64,000 nucleotides of DNA from Plotosus lineatus (lineage: Eukaryota > Chordata > Actinopteri > Siluriformes > Plotosidae): assembly GCA_024760905.1 (NCBI GenBank), contig CM045735.1:26871249-26935248 (forward strand), given 5' to 3'. Of this stretch, positions 11,281-23,878 are shown in pieces. Position 1 is the stretch's first letter; every line of letters begins with the position of its first letter. The translations under genes were made by a program, and so were the position numbers. The notes under the pieces are model-generated. The model did no database searches. It was not told the DNA's origin and saw only the letters and a list, made by a program, of their open reading frames with translations.

Positions 11281-11380
11281 CCACAAAGCCAGTGTTCATC
11301 CTCACGCCGGTGCAGAGGGTTGTGTCAGGAAGGGCATCCGACGTAAAACCTGCGCCAGATTTAATATGCAGATCATCAAT
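11281..11380 (+). mobile_element. RTE-associated 5' region fragment
   Basis: CTCACGCCGG, GCAGAGGGTTGTGTCAGGAA and GGGCATCCGACGTAAAACCT match the sequence joined to RTE ends elsewhere (9478-9512) and the extra tail of the SINE copies at 24700 and 27190. I link this to the 5' region of fish RTE elements from memory of the family. No coding frame remains. Confidence 0.5.
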
Positions 11381-11394
11381 ACGACTTTCATTTG

Positions 11395-11570
11395 AATCTG
11401 GTTGAATGTCACAGCCGCCTGTAGCATGGAGTCCATAACTGGCCGAGTTCACGGGAGGGAGGGACGGCATACGCTTATTTCCCTGTCACTCAAGTGAGCT
11501 CATTCGTATGAGGGTTGGGTAGCACTTTCCCTCCGATTGTGTTAGACCGTCCCTAAAAAATGCACAAAAA
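11395..11570 (+). mobile_element. SINE family B, fragment
   Basis: Shares the GTCACTCA..GAGCTCATTC.. ATGAGGGT..GGGTAGC and CCCTCCGA.TGTGTTAGACCG blocks with 20264-20645 and 40090-40495 (inverted). The tRNA-like 5' end is poorly preserved, and the 3' part is cut off after the GTTAGACCGTCC block. Confidence 0.65.
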
Positions 11571-11689
11571 GTCCTGCTGATCTTGAGCCACATCAGACAC
11601 ACATCCTTGCATCCAAAGCAAACAGGTAAACAGAGAATGCCATCAGTTCTCACACTTGGACAGCAGCAACTCCTATGTGAGGACACTGT

Positions 11690-12560
11690 TCGTGACCTCA
11701 GTTCTGCTTTAAACACAGTGCAAGCACATACACTTGTTCAGAAGTTGGACAATCTGGGGAGCGCTCTGTGCACCTGGATACTGGGCCTTCTCAGCAATAG
11801 ACCTCAGAACAGAACGTCATCCTGAACAGGACACCACAGGGGTCTGTGCTCAGCCCCCTTCTTCCTCTTCACACATGACTGTTTCCTCACTCACACCAGC
11901 AACACAACCATCAAATTCGCTGACAACATCAAAGTCATAGGTTTGATTACAGATAACAAGTCAGCCTACCGGAAGGAGGTCCTGTATCTGTGTCAATGGT
12001 GCGACAGCAACAATGTGGAACTAAACACATCCAAACCCCCTGTGCCCTCAGCACTGTGCCCTATACATTGATAGAGAGGCGGTAGAGAGGGTGCAGTGCC
12101 TCAAGTTTCTTGGAGTCCACATCTCTGCTGACTTCACCTGGACCACTCACATTTCCCACCAGGTTGTGGAAGCACAACAAAGGATGTAGGTCTTCAGAAA
12201 GCTCCGCAAGCCTGTTTACCCCGACCCTTACTGATGAACTTTTACCTCTCTGCCATTGAGAGCTTCTGGACCTACTGCTGTACCGTACGGTTTAGCAGCT
12301 GTACTGCAGAGAACAGGAAGGCCTTGCAGCAGGTGGTGAGGATGGTAGAGCAGGCAATTGGATCTACACTACCCTCTCCCCATGACATTTACATTGGCAG
12401 ACCAGAGGCGAGCCAGTGGGATTATCAGGGACTCCACACACCCTGGACATCCGATCTTCTCCCCTCTCCCCTCTTGAAAAAGGTACAGGACACTAAAATA
12501 AAATCTAACAGACTCAAGCACAGCTTTTACCCATAAGCTGTTAAACGTGTAACCCTACCA
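11690..12560 (+). pseudogene. Rex1-type LINE reverse transcriptase, 3' half, broken
   Basis: The plus strand gives DLSSALNTV (motif A), LLSNRPQ, TPQGSVLSPLLF.. THD, TIKFADNIKVIG (the FADD motif has become FADN), LCQWCDSNNVELNTSK, CLKFLGVHISADFTWTTHI, and a C-terminal region ending RLKHSFYP. The order and wording fit Rex1. Frameshifts, for example near 11825, 12020 and 12190, and the loss of the second catalytic Asp show it is dead. The 3' end runs to about 12560. Confidence 0.75.
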
Positions 12561-12807
12561 CCATCACACACACTGACTCAATAAAATTATTCAGACAATC
12601 TTCCTGAACAGTGCGATATTCATGTTCAAGTTTCAAGTGCAATACTCATGTTTAGAGCAGTTCTTGAACATCATAACATTTTAGCACCATGCACCTTATC
12701 ATTAAAAGGTCTATCTCTTACCTGGTGCATATCAAGCACCTTTGATATATCATTAACGATTCTGTTTATGTGTGAATATGTGGATAGATGTATAGCAGTA
12801 TATGGTA

Positions 12808-13704
12808 CAGTAGGCCCCCATTTTTCGTGATGGTTTGGTTCTGGCCATTCCCGCGGATCATAAAAATCCGCGAGTTATTGACGTGGTTTTAAAACCCTAT
12901 GTATGATATTGCATACGCTAAAATATGCTTCTTAAACACATTCTATAAACAAACTTACTCATTAATACGGTAATAATGTAGTAAAATGTAGTAATGATTA
13001 AGTAAAAACTTTTAATTTTGTACTGTGATAATATTTATTAATGAATAAAACTCTTAGGCTCCTTACCAGAAGCTAAAGAAGATGCAGGATGTTTGAGAGG
13101 CATCATAGAGTTTAAACAATAATTAAAAACACACTAAAAAACCCTGAATTCACAATTCAAGCAATCATGTTGATGACGTGTGCAAAGGAGGAAAAAAAAA
13201 GAGGTGTACACATTATCTGTAACCAATCAACAGGAGGGAGAAACAAAAGCTCTCAGCCATTGGCTAAATTTGAATTACGTGCCAGTAACTTCCGGTTTGC
13301 CGCTAATCCATGAGTATAATAGTGTAGTAAAATGTAGTAATGATTAAGTGAAAACTTGTTAAATTTGTACTGTGATAACAGTTAATAAATAAATTGCTTA
13401 GGCTCCTTACCAGAAGCTAGAGAAGATACAGGGCATTTGAGTGGCATCATAGGGCTTAAATGATAATTAAAAACACAATTAAAAAAATTTACTTCGCAAT
13501 TCAGGCAATCACGTTGATACCTTGTGCATGAAGGAGAAAAAAAGAGGTGTACACATCATCTGCAACCAATCAGCAGGAGGGAGAAACAAAAGCTTTCAGC
13601 TATTGGCTAAATTTGAATCATGTGCCAGTTACTTCCGGGTTTGTCGTTAATCCGCGAGTATGTGGGGGCGCGAGCGCTGAACCACGAATGGTCAAGGGCC
13701 TAGT
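12808..13704. mobile_element. pogo-like MITE (CAGTAGGCCC family) with an internal 346-bp tandem duplication
   Basis: The left terminus CAGTAGGCCCCCATTTTTCG follows TA (12806-12807). The right end ..CGAATGGTCAAGGGCCTA is its complement. Inside, a block beginning TGTAGTAAAATGTAGTAATG occurs at 12977 and again at 13323 (346-bp period) and includes CCAATCA.CAGGAGGGAG and ACTTCCGG. A second member of the family frames 25656-28318. No coding capacity. The terminus style and TA target suggest the pogo/Tigger group. Confidence 0.75.
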
Positions 13705-13731
13705 TTATATATGTATGTATATGTGTACATA

Positions 13732-15092
13732 CAGTGTTGTGTTCAAAATAATAGCAGTCAGACAACACTAAACTAATCAATTACCATTTCTCTGGTAGAA
13801 TTGACATTTATGGTGATTGATATGATAGATGATTCATTCATTCATTTTCTGAATCATTTAATCCTAATTATGGTAACGGAGAAGCTGTGCCCATCTCAGC
13901 TGACTCTGGGTGAGGGCAGAGTACACCTTGAACAGCTCGTCAAGCCATCGCAGGGCAGAAACATGCTGATGGCTATGCAGCCTACTCTTGACAAAAGTCA
14001 GCATGATTCTTTAACATCCTCTCACCACAGACAGTGAGAGACATGGTTGACCTTCGATAACAGAGTTCGGTGCAATGGGGGGACAGCAGTGACAACCGTT
14101 GACAGTGGGGCTTGAGCAGTAATCCAGCACCTTATCACCGGGCCACTATTGCAGATAAATATTTCTACATGGCCAATAATTTACCTGCAGGTGTAGTAGA
14201 GTAATAGAAATCCAACAGACCCAATAGTCAGAAAATGCACGTCGTTGATTCTGTGCAATTGAATCACTAATTGAAAGGGGCGTGTTAAAAATAATAACCG
14301 TGTGGATTAGTGAGGTCATACATTATTTGAGAAACAGGTGCGAATTTTGCCCTTATTTAAGGAAAGAAGGCAGGCAATGTTGCACATGCTAGTTGTAGAG
14401 CATTTCTCTCTGAAATTCTGAGCAAAATGTTTTTTTTAGACATTGTTCATAAGAACAGCATGCCTTAATGAACAAGCTGTCTGAAGAGCAAAAACATATA
14501 AAGAATTGCAGGGAATGATAGGCTGGTCAGCTAAAATGATCACAAATGCTCTTCAAATGAAAAACAAAACCCAAAAGACATGAAAGAAAGCGAAAAACTA
14601 CCATTCGAATGGTTCAAAGAATTGCAAAAAATGGCAAGGAATCAGCCAACAGAAAGAACAAAGAGCCAACAATCAGCTCCAGGAAGACCAAAGAAGGTCT
14701 AAAGTTACCTGTGAGTACTATTACGAATAGAACATCCTTGAAATGGGTGTTCCAACAAGACAACAACCCCAAAACACCATTAAACGGGCAACATCTTGGT
14801 TCCAGACCAGCAAGATTGATGTTATGGAGAGGCAACTAAATATTAATTAAGTGATTCAAAGGAAAGCAAAATCTCAGAACATCTTTCAGTTTACAGTATA
14901 CAGTGAATGTTTGAGTTTGTAAGGAAGAATGCAGACTCTGCTATTTTGTGAACCATCTAATATTCATTTGTCTTCAATTTTTTAAAAGAAGTAACATAAA
15001 TTTGATAAGTTTTTCTTTTTGTTTTATTTTGGAATACAATGTGTAGTGTTCCCGATGCATTTCTCTGTGTGGAAATTATTTTGAACACATAT
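13732..15092 (+). mobile_element. Tc1-like transposon remnant split by a SINE
   Basis: The left end CAGTGTTGTGTTCAAAATAA (after TA at 13730-13731) matches the inverted right end near 15078 (ATTATTTTGAACACA). Between them are decayed transposase pieces: a helix-turn-helix region at about 14470-14720 and LKWVFQQDNNPK near 14738-14775, the block around the second catalytic Asp of Tc1 enzymes. A SINE (13835-14153) sits inside. Multiple stops mean no function. Confidence 0.7.
13835..14153 (-). mobile_element. SINE family A copy (L2-like tail)
   Basis: Inverted copy with tail (TTCATTTTCTGAATCATTTA), body (GACAGTGAGAGACATGG) and a degenerate tRNA-like head at the right end (CCTTATCACCGGGCCACTA). 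It is clearly more diverged than 7087-7431. Confidence 0.8.
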
Positions 15093-15439
15093 AGCTTATA
15101 GTTATATACAGTAGTCCTTTAGTTGTCTTTTGTGCACTTTCTTTTTATAATTGCTGCCAAACAAAGAGCTGCTAAACTGATTGTCATTGTTCATGAAAAA
15201 CCTTCTTTGTCTATCTATCTATAAGGGTCTGATCACAAAACTAGCACATTTTCCAACTACCTAACTTCGAACTTGAATAAATATTTCCATGTCATTGTTT
15301 ATTTGTGAACCACTGCATCAAAATCTTTAGTGCATGCCTGGAAGATATCATATCAAAATATGCACATATGGTGAACACAGTTTTTGAAATAATTCAAATA
15401 TTCACAGTTTACACACTTCTGCACACTTCTGTTGTAGAT

Positions 15440-16480
15440 GGTGCATGGCAGATGACAAGAGAGCAAGATCGTCTGCAAAATCAAGGTCCTCCAATAAGGT
15501 GGTGAGGTCCCACCTGATTCCTGCTCTTTGACCTTGGGTTTTTTCGCATGGCCCAATCGATGATCAGAAGGAAGAGGAATCCTGACCTGCAGCCTCCCTG
15601 TTTCACTCCGATCATCACTGGGAACCAATCTGTTTAATTGTCATCAATGACTGAGCACTGGAAGTCCTCATAAATAGACTTGACCATCTGTATCAGCTTT
15701 GTGGGGATTCCATAGTGGCGCATGATGATCCACAGGCTATCTCTGTGTATGGAATCAAAGGCCTTCTCAAAATCAACAAAGTGGATGTAAAGGGCATTCC
15801 ATTCGTTGACTTGTTCCAGAATGTTTCTGATAATGAATATCTGCTCCACAGTTCCTCTGCACACTTTCTTGTAATCTGTTGGCCAGTATCTGCTGATCAC
15901 CTTGCTGGTCATTGGCAATAATGTAACCCCCTCCAGTTGCCCCATTCCCAAGGTTTTCTTTCTTTGGAATTTTGTAATTGAGCACTTTCGTCCATGTTGT
16001 AAGAACTGCTTCCTTTTACCAAATCAGGTCAAATATTCTTTTCAGTTCCATGCTTGTGTGCTCGATATCTGCCTTTCTATATCTCTACTGTTATTTGGTC
16101 TGCTCCTGGGGCTTTCTCACTGTTCAGAGCTTTCAATGCTGTTTTGATTTCCTGTGAAGTTGGGGCTTCTGTAGATATACCAATTTCTTCTCCCTCCTCT
16201 TCCTATTCCTGAGGTGGTTCCTCCAGTGCATCTCTCTTGAGCACTTACTGTCCAATGGTGAGGTTAGTTTTTGGACCTTGTCAGATGTTGGGACTCCCAG
16301 AGGCTTTCACCCATCGTCTTCATGATGCTGGTGTCAGCGATTCCCGCTGCTCCCTGGCTTTCTTGATTAGTGCTGTCCAATGTTTCTGTTACTGGCTTGT
16401 TTTTACAGAAGGAGGTAGCCTTCTGCCCAATCCCCAGACTTGGAGGGCCATGGTTTTCTGTCAGGGTGTCCATCCTTAGA
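15440..16480 (-). pseudogene. non-LTR retrotransposon reverse transcriptase remnant, distinct family
   Basis: Minus-strand frames read GVTLLPMTSKVISRYW, GTVEQIFIIRNILEQVNEWN and YIHFVDFEKAFDSIHRDSLW (15951-15740), then HYGIPTKLIQMVKSIYEDFQ, then in other frames GVKQGGCRSGFLFLLIIDWA and LDFADDLALLS (about 15620-15440). This is an RT domain with FVDFEKAFDS and FADD motifs, unlike the RTE, Rex1 and L2 copies here. The upstream part (to about 16480) is only weakly readable. Frame changes near 15640 and 15960 break it. The clade is uncertain. Confidence 0.65.
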
Positions 16481-16559
16481 CTGCGTTGCTCCACGTGTGC
16501 AATCCCCCATCCATCACCAGGGAGCTGTGCTCCTGAGCCATGCAGTCCCAGCGCGAGGA

Positions 16560-17657
16560 CACAATTATTAGCTAAAGCTATTATTAGTGAACAGAAGGCT
16601 ATTCATTCTGTTCATGTTACATACTGACTTTCTAAGTTGTCCTACTGATAAGTTCATAATGCTGCTTCTCCAAATAATATTATACTACATCCGACTATAA
16701 TGCATACTGGCCTAATATATTAAAAATGGGAAAAACTATTTTTTCTAAATCTGGAAAAAATGTAAAAGGTCAATGCGACACATTTTAGTACCAGTTTCCG
16801 GATGAGACCCATGTATATATTCTTTATGAAGACTTTAACTTGGTCTCATTTTTATTTTTCATCCAATTTCCCCTGGGATCAATAAAGTATTCTAATTCTG
16901 ATATGTTTTGGAACAAATGTTTTCTGTTCTCTCACTCCAGTCTCTTCTCTTCTCTGTCTTCATGTCATTGTGGTACAAATTTATCTGGGGTAAAGAACAT
17001 CTCATTTTATTAATCGATGGATAAAATATAATTATACCAACTCCCACATTACAATAACTTACATTCAGACCATGGATTTCCACTTAAACAACTCACCGTA
17101 CACAGATAAAATATTGCTTATGATAAATCAGGATTCTTAGCATACTGAAAGTAGTGAAAATGGAAATAATGTAACTTTTGTAGTTATAAATCTTATTCAC
17201 TTATAAAAGTAATAAAATTTGTAGCTATAAATATACATAACACTTCTAAGCTGTAATGCCTCAATGAATATTTTTGTACCCTATAACTGTAGGCAACATT
17301 TTTCAAAATTTGAACCATAGGCAAATCTCTGTGTAATATGTTTGACTAAAAGTACCAGGACATACATTTGTGTATTTCCTTTCAGTATTTAATTGGCACA
17401 TTTAACACAATAAAAAGTATTCATTCAGTTCTATGAAACACAAGCAACAGACAGGACACAAATTACAATGAAAAGTGCAAAACACAATTTGAAGACATGA
17501 AAAAAAAATACTTGCTTAGCTGAGGATAGAAAGTAGAATTACAGAATATTTGATAACTCCAAAGCTTAAAAATATATTTTCCTTTTTATTTTCATAGTTT
17601 ACTCTTATTTATAGATGTATATCTAGTAACTTGGAGCCAATGTGGCAGCCAGGTTTG
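16560..17657. other. unassigned AT-rich DNA
   Basis: No coding sequence, RNA gene or recognisable repeat. Several AATAAA-like words occur but without a gene context. Confidence 0.5.

Positions 17658-17697
<40 letters not shown>
17658..17697. repeat. (TG)20 microsatellite
   Basis: Uninterrupted TG dinucleotides. Confidence 0.97.
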
Positions 17698-17701
<4 letters not shown>

Positions 17702-17913
17702 AGGGAACCTATTCAGAACAGTGAGATGTTTGTGGGCAGGATAAATATTTTTGCTTCATATGTACAGCTCGTATTATTATTATTGTAAGTCAGTTCTCAT
17801 GAGAAATGTATTGTGTAATAAAAATATAAACAATAAAAACTTACTAAATAGGAAAGAATTGGGAATTTTTAATAGGAATCTAGCTTCTGTTTTATAAAGG
17901 GATGAAAAAAATA

Positions 17914-17938
17914 CTACTACTACTACTACTACTATTCT

Positions 17939-18000
<62 letters not shown>

Positions 18001-18001
18001 T
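17914..18001. repeat. (ACT)n and (AAT)n microsatellites
   Basis: About seven ACT units (17914-17935), a short gap, then about 20 AAT units to 18001. Confidence 0.95.
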
Positions 18002-18930
18002 AAATCCCAATGTGAGTAAGAAAAAAAATCAAACAATGAAAATCAATTATGTGCCAGTGTGAGTAGTCAAAGAAGATTCCTGAAACTAACATGTTCTTCA
18101 CCAAAAAAAAAAAAGGACTGTTTTCTTCAGAAATCAAATATACCACAGTATAAATCCATGGGCACAAGGGATAGAGTGTTTTGCCCCTGACAATAAAGAT
18201 CTAACAAGCTCTGCTGATGAATTTACATGGTTAAAAGTTCACATCTTTATATAATCTCTTATAATATCTGTGGTTCCTGCTGTAGCTGTGCATACATGTT
18301 TATTTCCATTGACACATTTTTTTTGTTGTTTCTCAAAAACACAGTCCTAGACAGCCATCATGTCACTGAGAAATGATTTACTGGAAATACAAATGCACAA
18401 TATTTTTCTTTCCACGAAGGGAAACTGAGGCTATAGTATTCATGTAGGTAATAACTTAAGAAAAACTAGACCAAAGTTTATATTCATGCTTACATTTAAC
18501 TGCATACACTTATTTTATCCCATTCAAAACCCATGATGGGTTGGCCACCATTACCATTTTCTTGTCAATGCATTTGTGTTTATAAATGATTGTTTTTTTC
18601 AATGGCTATGAATGTGTATCTATTGTCCCAATTACATTACTGAAAATCTCCATTTGTGCAAAAAAAAAGATCTCTCATTATTCTCTTGCTAAAGTTAGAA
18701 CTCTACATAGAAACATCCTAGTTGAGGACAGGGCTTAAACTCAGGGTCAATCTTAGGTCATCTCATCTATTTGAGTCAGTTGGAGTAATGTCTACTACAA
18801 AAATATTGTCATTAAATACTCCATAAACTACATAACCAAATCCCCCAACAATAAGTGCGTGGAAAGAATTCATAAAGGTTTGACATCAATATATTTTTTC
18901 ATGTAAACTGCAGGACAATAACCTTGTAGT
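18002..18930. other. unassigned AT-rich DNA
   Basis: No feature recognised apart from short A or T runs. Confidence 0.5.
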
Positions 18931-19642
18931 ATAACTGCAGTTCCAGAAGAGTTGGGAAAGTGTGTGCCTGTGAGCCCACTTTGCCACGCCATCCACAGAT
19001 GTAGGAATACGTCTATAATGCAAAACTGAAGCAGTATGTTTGGCATAGTTTTTTTTAAAACGTCGGATGCCCTTCCTGACACAACCCTTTAGTAAGGGAT
19101 AGAAACACGCTGAAAGATTTGCAGCCTACTCTTTATGAAAGTCAGCAATGGTTCTTTTAGATGAACCTCTCACCATAGACAGTGAGAGACATTGCGGGCC
19201 TTTGATCATCCAGTTACCTGCACTGGGGGGACAGTGACAATTGTGGAGAGTGGGACTCGAACCCCCAACCTTAGGATCAGTGATCCAGCACCCTATACCA
19301 CCAGGCCACCACCGCCCTATGTGAAGATAGTACAGAAATGCTGCCATTTTCACTGAGTCAAAGCTCAATTAAAATGAATGGAGACATGGAAAACTTTTCT
19401 TTGGTCAGACTAAAAACTAAACTTTAATTTTTTTTTTAAATATAGACGGCACATTGTCCAGACTAAGGGTAGAGAAATCATTCAGCTTGTTATCAGCAAT
19501 AAGTTCAAAAGCTTGAATCACTTCAAATTGTTTTCATCCATAAAATATTGCATTTACACATCATTGCATTCTATTTTCATTCATGGTTTTATTTTATTTT
19601 ACATAAGATCCAAACATTTTTGGAACTGGCATTGTAACACTG
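18931..19642 (+). mobile_element. Tc1-like transposon, internally deleted and interrupted
   Basis: The left end (GCAGTTCCAGAAGAGTTGGG) and right end (AACATTTTTGGAACTGGCAT) are inverted. They belong to the same family as 33005-34032. Internal landmarks of that family survive on both sides of a SINE: GCCATCCACAGATGTA at 18990-19005, then TTTTC.TTGGTCAGAC near 19397-19412 and CAGCTTGTTATCAGC near 19480. No open transposase frame. Confidence 0.65.
19062..19317 (-). mobile_element. SINE family A copy with RTE-type tail, 3'-incomplete
   Basis: Inverted: a clear tRNA-like head at the right (GGGACTCGAACCCCCAACC with CCTATACCACCAGGCC), then the body. It then joins CGTCGGATGCCCTTCCTGAC at 19062-19081, which is the RTE-type tail and not the L2-type. 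The final GCTGTGGCGAC block is missing. It interrupts a Tc1-like element. Confidence 0.8.
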
Positions 19643-20263
19643 CAAATAAATGAGTTGGAGTTGAGACACCATATTGATGTTTGGTGTAATTGGGTATTGG
19701 TAACTATTTGAATAGTTTGATGTCTTAAATGAGGAGAAATCAATATCACAACCACAAATGTTTGAAAAACAATCTCTAGTCACCACACCATAGGGTGTAT
19801 TGAAGCTGAATGTTTTCTTAAATCCAGACATTCTAGGATTATTTATACAAGATATCTGTAACAGTTGTGGGTGAACTGGAATCACTTCCAGCTGCTGTTA
19901 AACTTGAGCTCTTATACACTTTGGAGAGGTAGCCAATTTACTGCAGGGCTAACAGTGAGACACACAACCATTCATACACACCTGAGGGCAGGGTTATTCA
20001 GTCACCAGTTGACCTGAGTGTGCATAAAAATACTGTTGTTGCAGTTGTTTGTCTCAAAGTGGGGACACTTGCTGGCAGAGATTGCACTATGGAAGGACCT
20101 TCTTACTATAACAAGCTAATCTTACCCACATTTTGAGTGTTTCACTCAAATCCAGAAGATAAATTTTGAAATTATACAAACAAAATGGTGCATTATACCT
20201 GCAGTATCACTTTACAGGTAAAATGTAAGGAAAAAGTGAGTAAAAACATTAAGTTTTAATTAA
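19643..20263. other. unassigned DNA
   Basis: No recognised feature. A CTGGAATCACTTCCAG palindrome lies at 19877-19892. Confidence 0.4.
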
Positions 20264-20645
20264 GAGATCACAAGTTTGAATCCAGTTTAATTCCACAGCT
20301 GTCCATGGCTGGGAGTCCTAGGGAGCTAATTGGCTAAGCTCTCACTGTAGTGAGGAATGGCATACTCTCACTTCCCTGTCACTCACAGGGATCACCAGCC
20401 AATCATGGGTGTCTGTGAGCTCATTCAAATGAGGGGTGGATAGCGCATTCCCTCCGAGTGTGTTAGACCGTTCCCAAAATGTGCATGATTGAAAAGAGGC
20501 GGGTGGCTAGCATTGCATGTCACAAAGGGGATGTGTGCATGCTTTTGCCCTCTCTGGTCAGTGGTGGTTGTGTGGGAAGGCAATATCGGATGGACGGGAA
20601 TTGGATATGTCTAAATTTTAGGGAGATATGGGTAAAAACGCTAAA
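20264..20645 (+). mobile_element. SINE family B copy
   Basis: It starts with a tRNA-like B-box-type stretch (AAGTTTGAATCCAGT) and runs through GGGAGCTAATTGG, TCACTTCCCTGTCACTCACA, GTCTGTGAGCTCATTC, CCCTCCGAGTGTGTTAGACC, GGCGGGTGGCTAGC and GGTCAGTGGTGGTTGTG to ATTGGATATGTCTAAATTT. The same blocks appear inverted at 40090-40495. No coding frame. I do not have a family name for it. Confidence 0.7.
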
Positions 20646-20864
20646 AAACAAAATAAAATAAAAGGTTAACTGGTGAACTGCGTTAGACTGGCTCAGCTCA
20701 CTGCCTTGTTTCAGTGGAAAAGAATAGTATAGCCCTGGTCTGAGCTTCATTATCTGTCTGTGCATATAATTATATAATATTACATCATATCATAAGTCTT
20801 AATAAATATTGTTTAAACAGGCTCAATAAATCCACAAGATGAGACTACAAAATAAACTGTTAAC

Positions 20865-21267
20865 AACATGTGCATGTGACAATGTGACCTCACACTGTTT
20901 GCTTATAGATACTATGGATTGGAATTAGTTGTTATTATTACTATTATTATTACTATTTTTACTGATGAAAAATTCAGGACAATTATAATTTGGCAATTTT
21001 ATTGGCGCAGTATGTGTCTGATAAACAAAAGACTGTCAAACTTCAAGTAACTGCCACACACAAGTTACAAATTATATTTTTGCTTCAATTTTCATGCTAC
21101 ACCTACAACAATATTAAATAAATCAGTGCAATTGCTGTGCAAAAAAGCTTTGTGTATCGTAATATTTAAGAATTTATAAAATCTTAAAATGCACTTGTGT
21201 GTAAATTATTGTTTCTGAAACCGAGAGCATGTAGCAAAGGGAGTCATGTTCTTTACCACAGACTTCT
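20865..21267. repeat. duplicated 0.4-kb block, copy 1
   Basis: It matches 27456-27846 in the same orientation at about 95% identity by eye. Copy 1 has 12 extra bases (one extra ATTATTATTACT unit) near 20945. No terminal repeats, target duplication or coding frame are visible at the ends. Confidence 0.9.
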
Positions 21268-21925
21268 TTATAGCTCAGTGTATGGCCTTTCATGAATGTC
21301 TGTATACACTATTGTTAGGAAGTTTTTTTGAAAATGAAAACCTGTTGAATGTCCAGGGTTTGTTCACCTTATACATCGCTTGATTTCAAGAACAAGTGTG
21401 GATTTATCTGTTGGCATGCTCTCACTGATTCTAAAACTAGCTGCACAACCTATGGCAGGAATTTCCCTCTTTCATACAGAGCTATGTATTATGGACTTTA
21501 CTATGGCAAAATATTATATTTTATATTTTCTTAACATTAATGAACAAAAATTAATAGTTTGAGTGGAATAAACATAACTTATAAAAACAGTCTCCTAATT
21601 GTTAACCATAAAACTGTAAAGGAAAGTAATGTTCCATTAAATTACATAACAATGTGCAAGGTGACTATAAAATGAGAAATGTCTTATTTTGAAGAATTTT
21701 CAGACTCAGAAAGTACATTTAACCTACCTTCTTTACTGGCTACCTTACTTTATCTTCTCTACTGTCCTGACTAGTCAACATCCCATAGCAGTAACAGTCA
21801 CTTGTGAATGTATTAGTTGACAATTCCTGATAGAGACACACTGGATAATAAAGCAACATGACATGTACAGTGTGTTAGAAAAGTATTCCAGAAAAAAACC
21901 CCAAAACAAAAATAAACCTGTTATG
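21268..21925. other. unassigned DNA
   Basis: No gene or repeat recognised. It includes two overlapping chance frames of about 60 codons around 21350-21560 with no known similarity. Confidence 0.4.
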
Positions 21926-22872
21926 CAGTGAGTATAGAAAAGAATATCCCCCTTCAAAATACTCACATTTTGTTGCTTTGTATCCTAAAATATAGATACA
22001 AACAAAAAACTTTTAAGCTGTGCAACTCAGTGAAACTTATTACATTGAAAATATGTAAAAGCAATAGTTTTTCAGAAAAAAATAATCATTGAAATGGTTA
22101 AAGAATTGACCCCTCTAAAAAATATGTGTATACTTAGTCAGGTGAAACTTGTTACCCTCTCCACTGCAGACCAAGCTAATTGGTGTCTGTGATCAATCGT
22201 TCTGATTAGTTTTGCATAAAAACATCCAATTCTAGATGAAAGTATAACTGAAAGCAGGCAACTATGGGTGTCAGGCACTGCCAATGGCTCTCAGGGATAC
22301 AGTTGTGGAGAGGCACAAGTCAGGAGATGAATAAAAATATTCAAAGGATTTATCAATCCAACATTATTCGATCAACATTTATTCCAGGTTATGTGTCTCT
22401 ATAATATTATAGCACTTTCAGTGTAAATACTGTTGATGAAATATGAATAAATTGCATTTAAAATGAGTTTCAAGTGAAACTGTATAACACTAAAAACTGC
22501 CATTTTGGTAGAACATATAAAACCATATAAGCAAAACGACTAAGGTTAGTGACTTGAAATTTTCAGGGAAGCAAGATTGTCAGAATATATTTTTATGTCA
22601 AAATTAATTATCTTATTAGAAGCATAACATGATAAAACTTAAATCAACATCAATATTTTGTTTTTTCCAAAAGCAAAAATGTGGTTACACAAAGTACTGC
22701 CATAAAATCCTTTAATCATCACAGTGATTCTTTTTTTCTGAACTGGTGCTATTATATTTATTAACGTGGCTGTTATAAATTGCATTGAGTAAATACAGCA
22801 TGATTTTTTTGTGTGTGTCTGACATCATTTTATGAATATTTTTGAGGGGATGATTCTTTCTTATACCCACTG
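21926..22872 (+). mobile_element. Tc1-like transposon remnant
   Basis: The left end CAGTGAGTATAGAAAAGAAT and right end GATTCTTTCTTATACCCACTG form an inverted pair. Downstream of the left end lies a transposase N-terminal scrap (GGCTCTCAGGGATACAGTTG TGGAGAGGCACAAGTCAGG) typical of Tc1 helix-turn-helix regions. The DDE core is gone. A related terminus starts at 38289. Confidence 0.6.
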
Positions 22873-23645
22873 AACATTGGTGTCACTGTATCAATATCGC
22901 ACTTCCCCAAAGGCTTGATTGTAAAAACACAAAGACTTAAAATAAATATAGAGGTCTATTTGTATAATCCTACAGATATACATGATCCTGATAGCTGTGT
23001 GATACTTGAACAATACATAAGGTGATGTAAACTATTCATGTGTTAAATAACACTGAAATGAAAGGCATGAAAAAAGGGGTTGTCATGCAGACTGACTGGC
23101 TACGACTAATGAGCTAATGACAATACTAAATCAAAATTAATGTTTTATCTTTGCCCATGTGTACTATATTCAATGGAGCTCCATCTTGGTATGCAAATAA
23201 ATGCAGGGTCATGTTGAACTGAATTACAATTATGGGTGCTGTTGAGCTGCATAACAAGGAAGCAATATCTTTATGTGTAGCCCTATGTGTAGGGTCAGAT
23301 TATTATTATTATTTTATCTCTGATTAGTTGCATGTATATAATTCTGTTACTGTCTGCACTAGAGGCTTTTCAGCCCTATGTGCATCTATTTCTTCCAACT
23401 TAATTTGTCCATCATCATGATCCTCATCATCCTTCTCCTCCTCCTCGTCATCATCATTGTTTTATTCTCTCCATTTTTGTAAAAAGTGGTGTTGTCCTGT
23501 ATATGCAGTCACTCGCCATGTTCCTCTTTCTCTCGGTTAGGAATCTGTAGTTACAAACAGAGCTTCTGTTAGAAAGTAGAACCACAACCATCAGATTAAA
23601 ATTCACACCGTCTCAAGTTAATAGGGCTGTAATCTGTTCATTTGC
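22873..23645. other. unassigned DNA
   Basis: No recognised gene. It has a CTCCTCCTCGTCATCATCA-rich low-complexity patch near 23420-23460. Confidence 0.4.
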
Positions 23646-23649
23646 TCAT

Positions 23650-23840
23650 TATGATGGTGGTAGGTGTAGCCTAAAGGTTGGAGACTTGGCTTTGGGACCG
23701 AAAAGTCGCTGGTTCGATTAACGAACCAGCAGGAAAAAAATGTGTGGCGGTGAGAGAGTGAGCAGCACATTTCCTTCCTCCAAATTAGTTTGAGCAAGGC
23801 ACCTGTCCCCCAACTACTCTCCAGGTGCCCAATATGTTTT
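23650..23840 (+). mobile_element. tRNA-derived SINE, third family
   Basis: GTGGTAGGTGTAGCCTAAAG (A-box region), CGCTGGTTCGATTAACG (B box), then TGAGCAAGGCACCTGTCCCC and CAACTACTCTCCAGGTGCCC. This head plus the GAGCAAGGCACCT block is a common fish SINE layout. One copy only in this window. Confidence 0.65.
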
Positions 23841-23878
23841 GATTGAAACATATTTTATTCATTCAAGAAAAGGATTGG

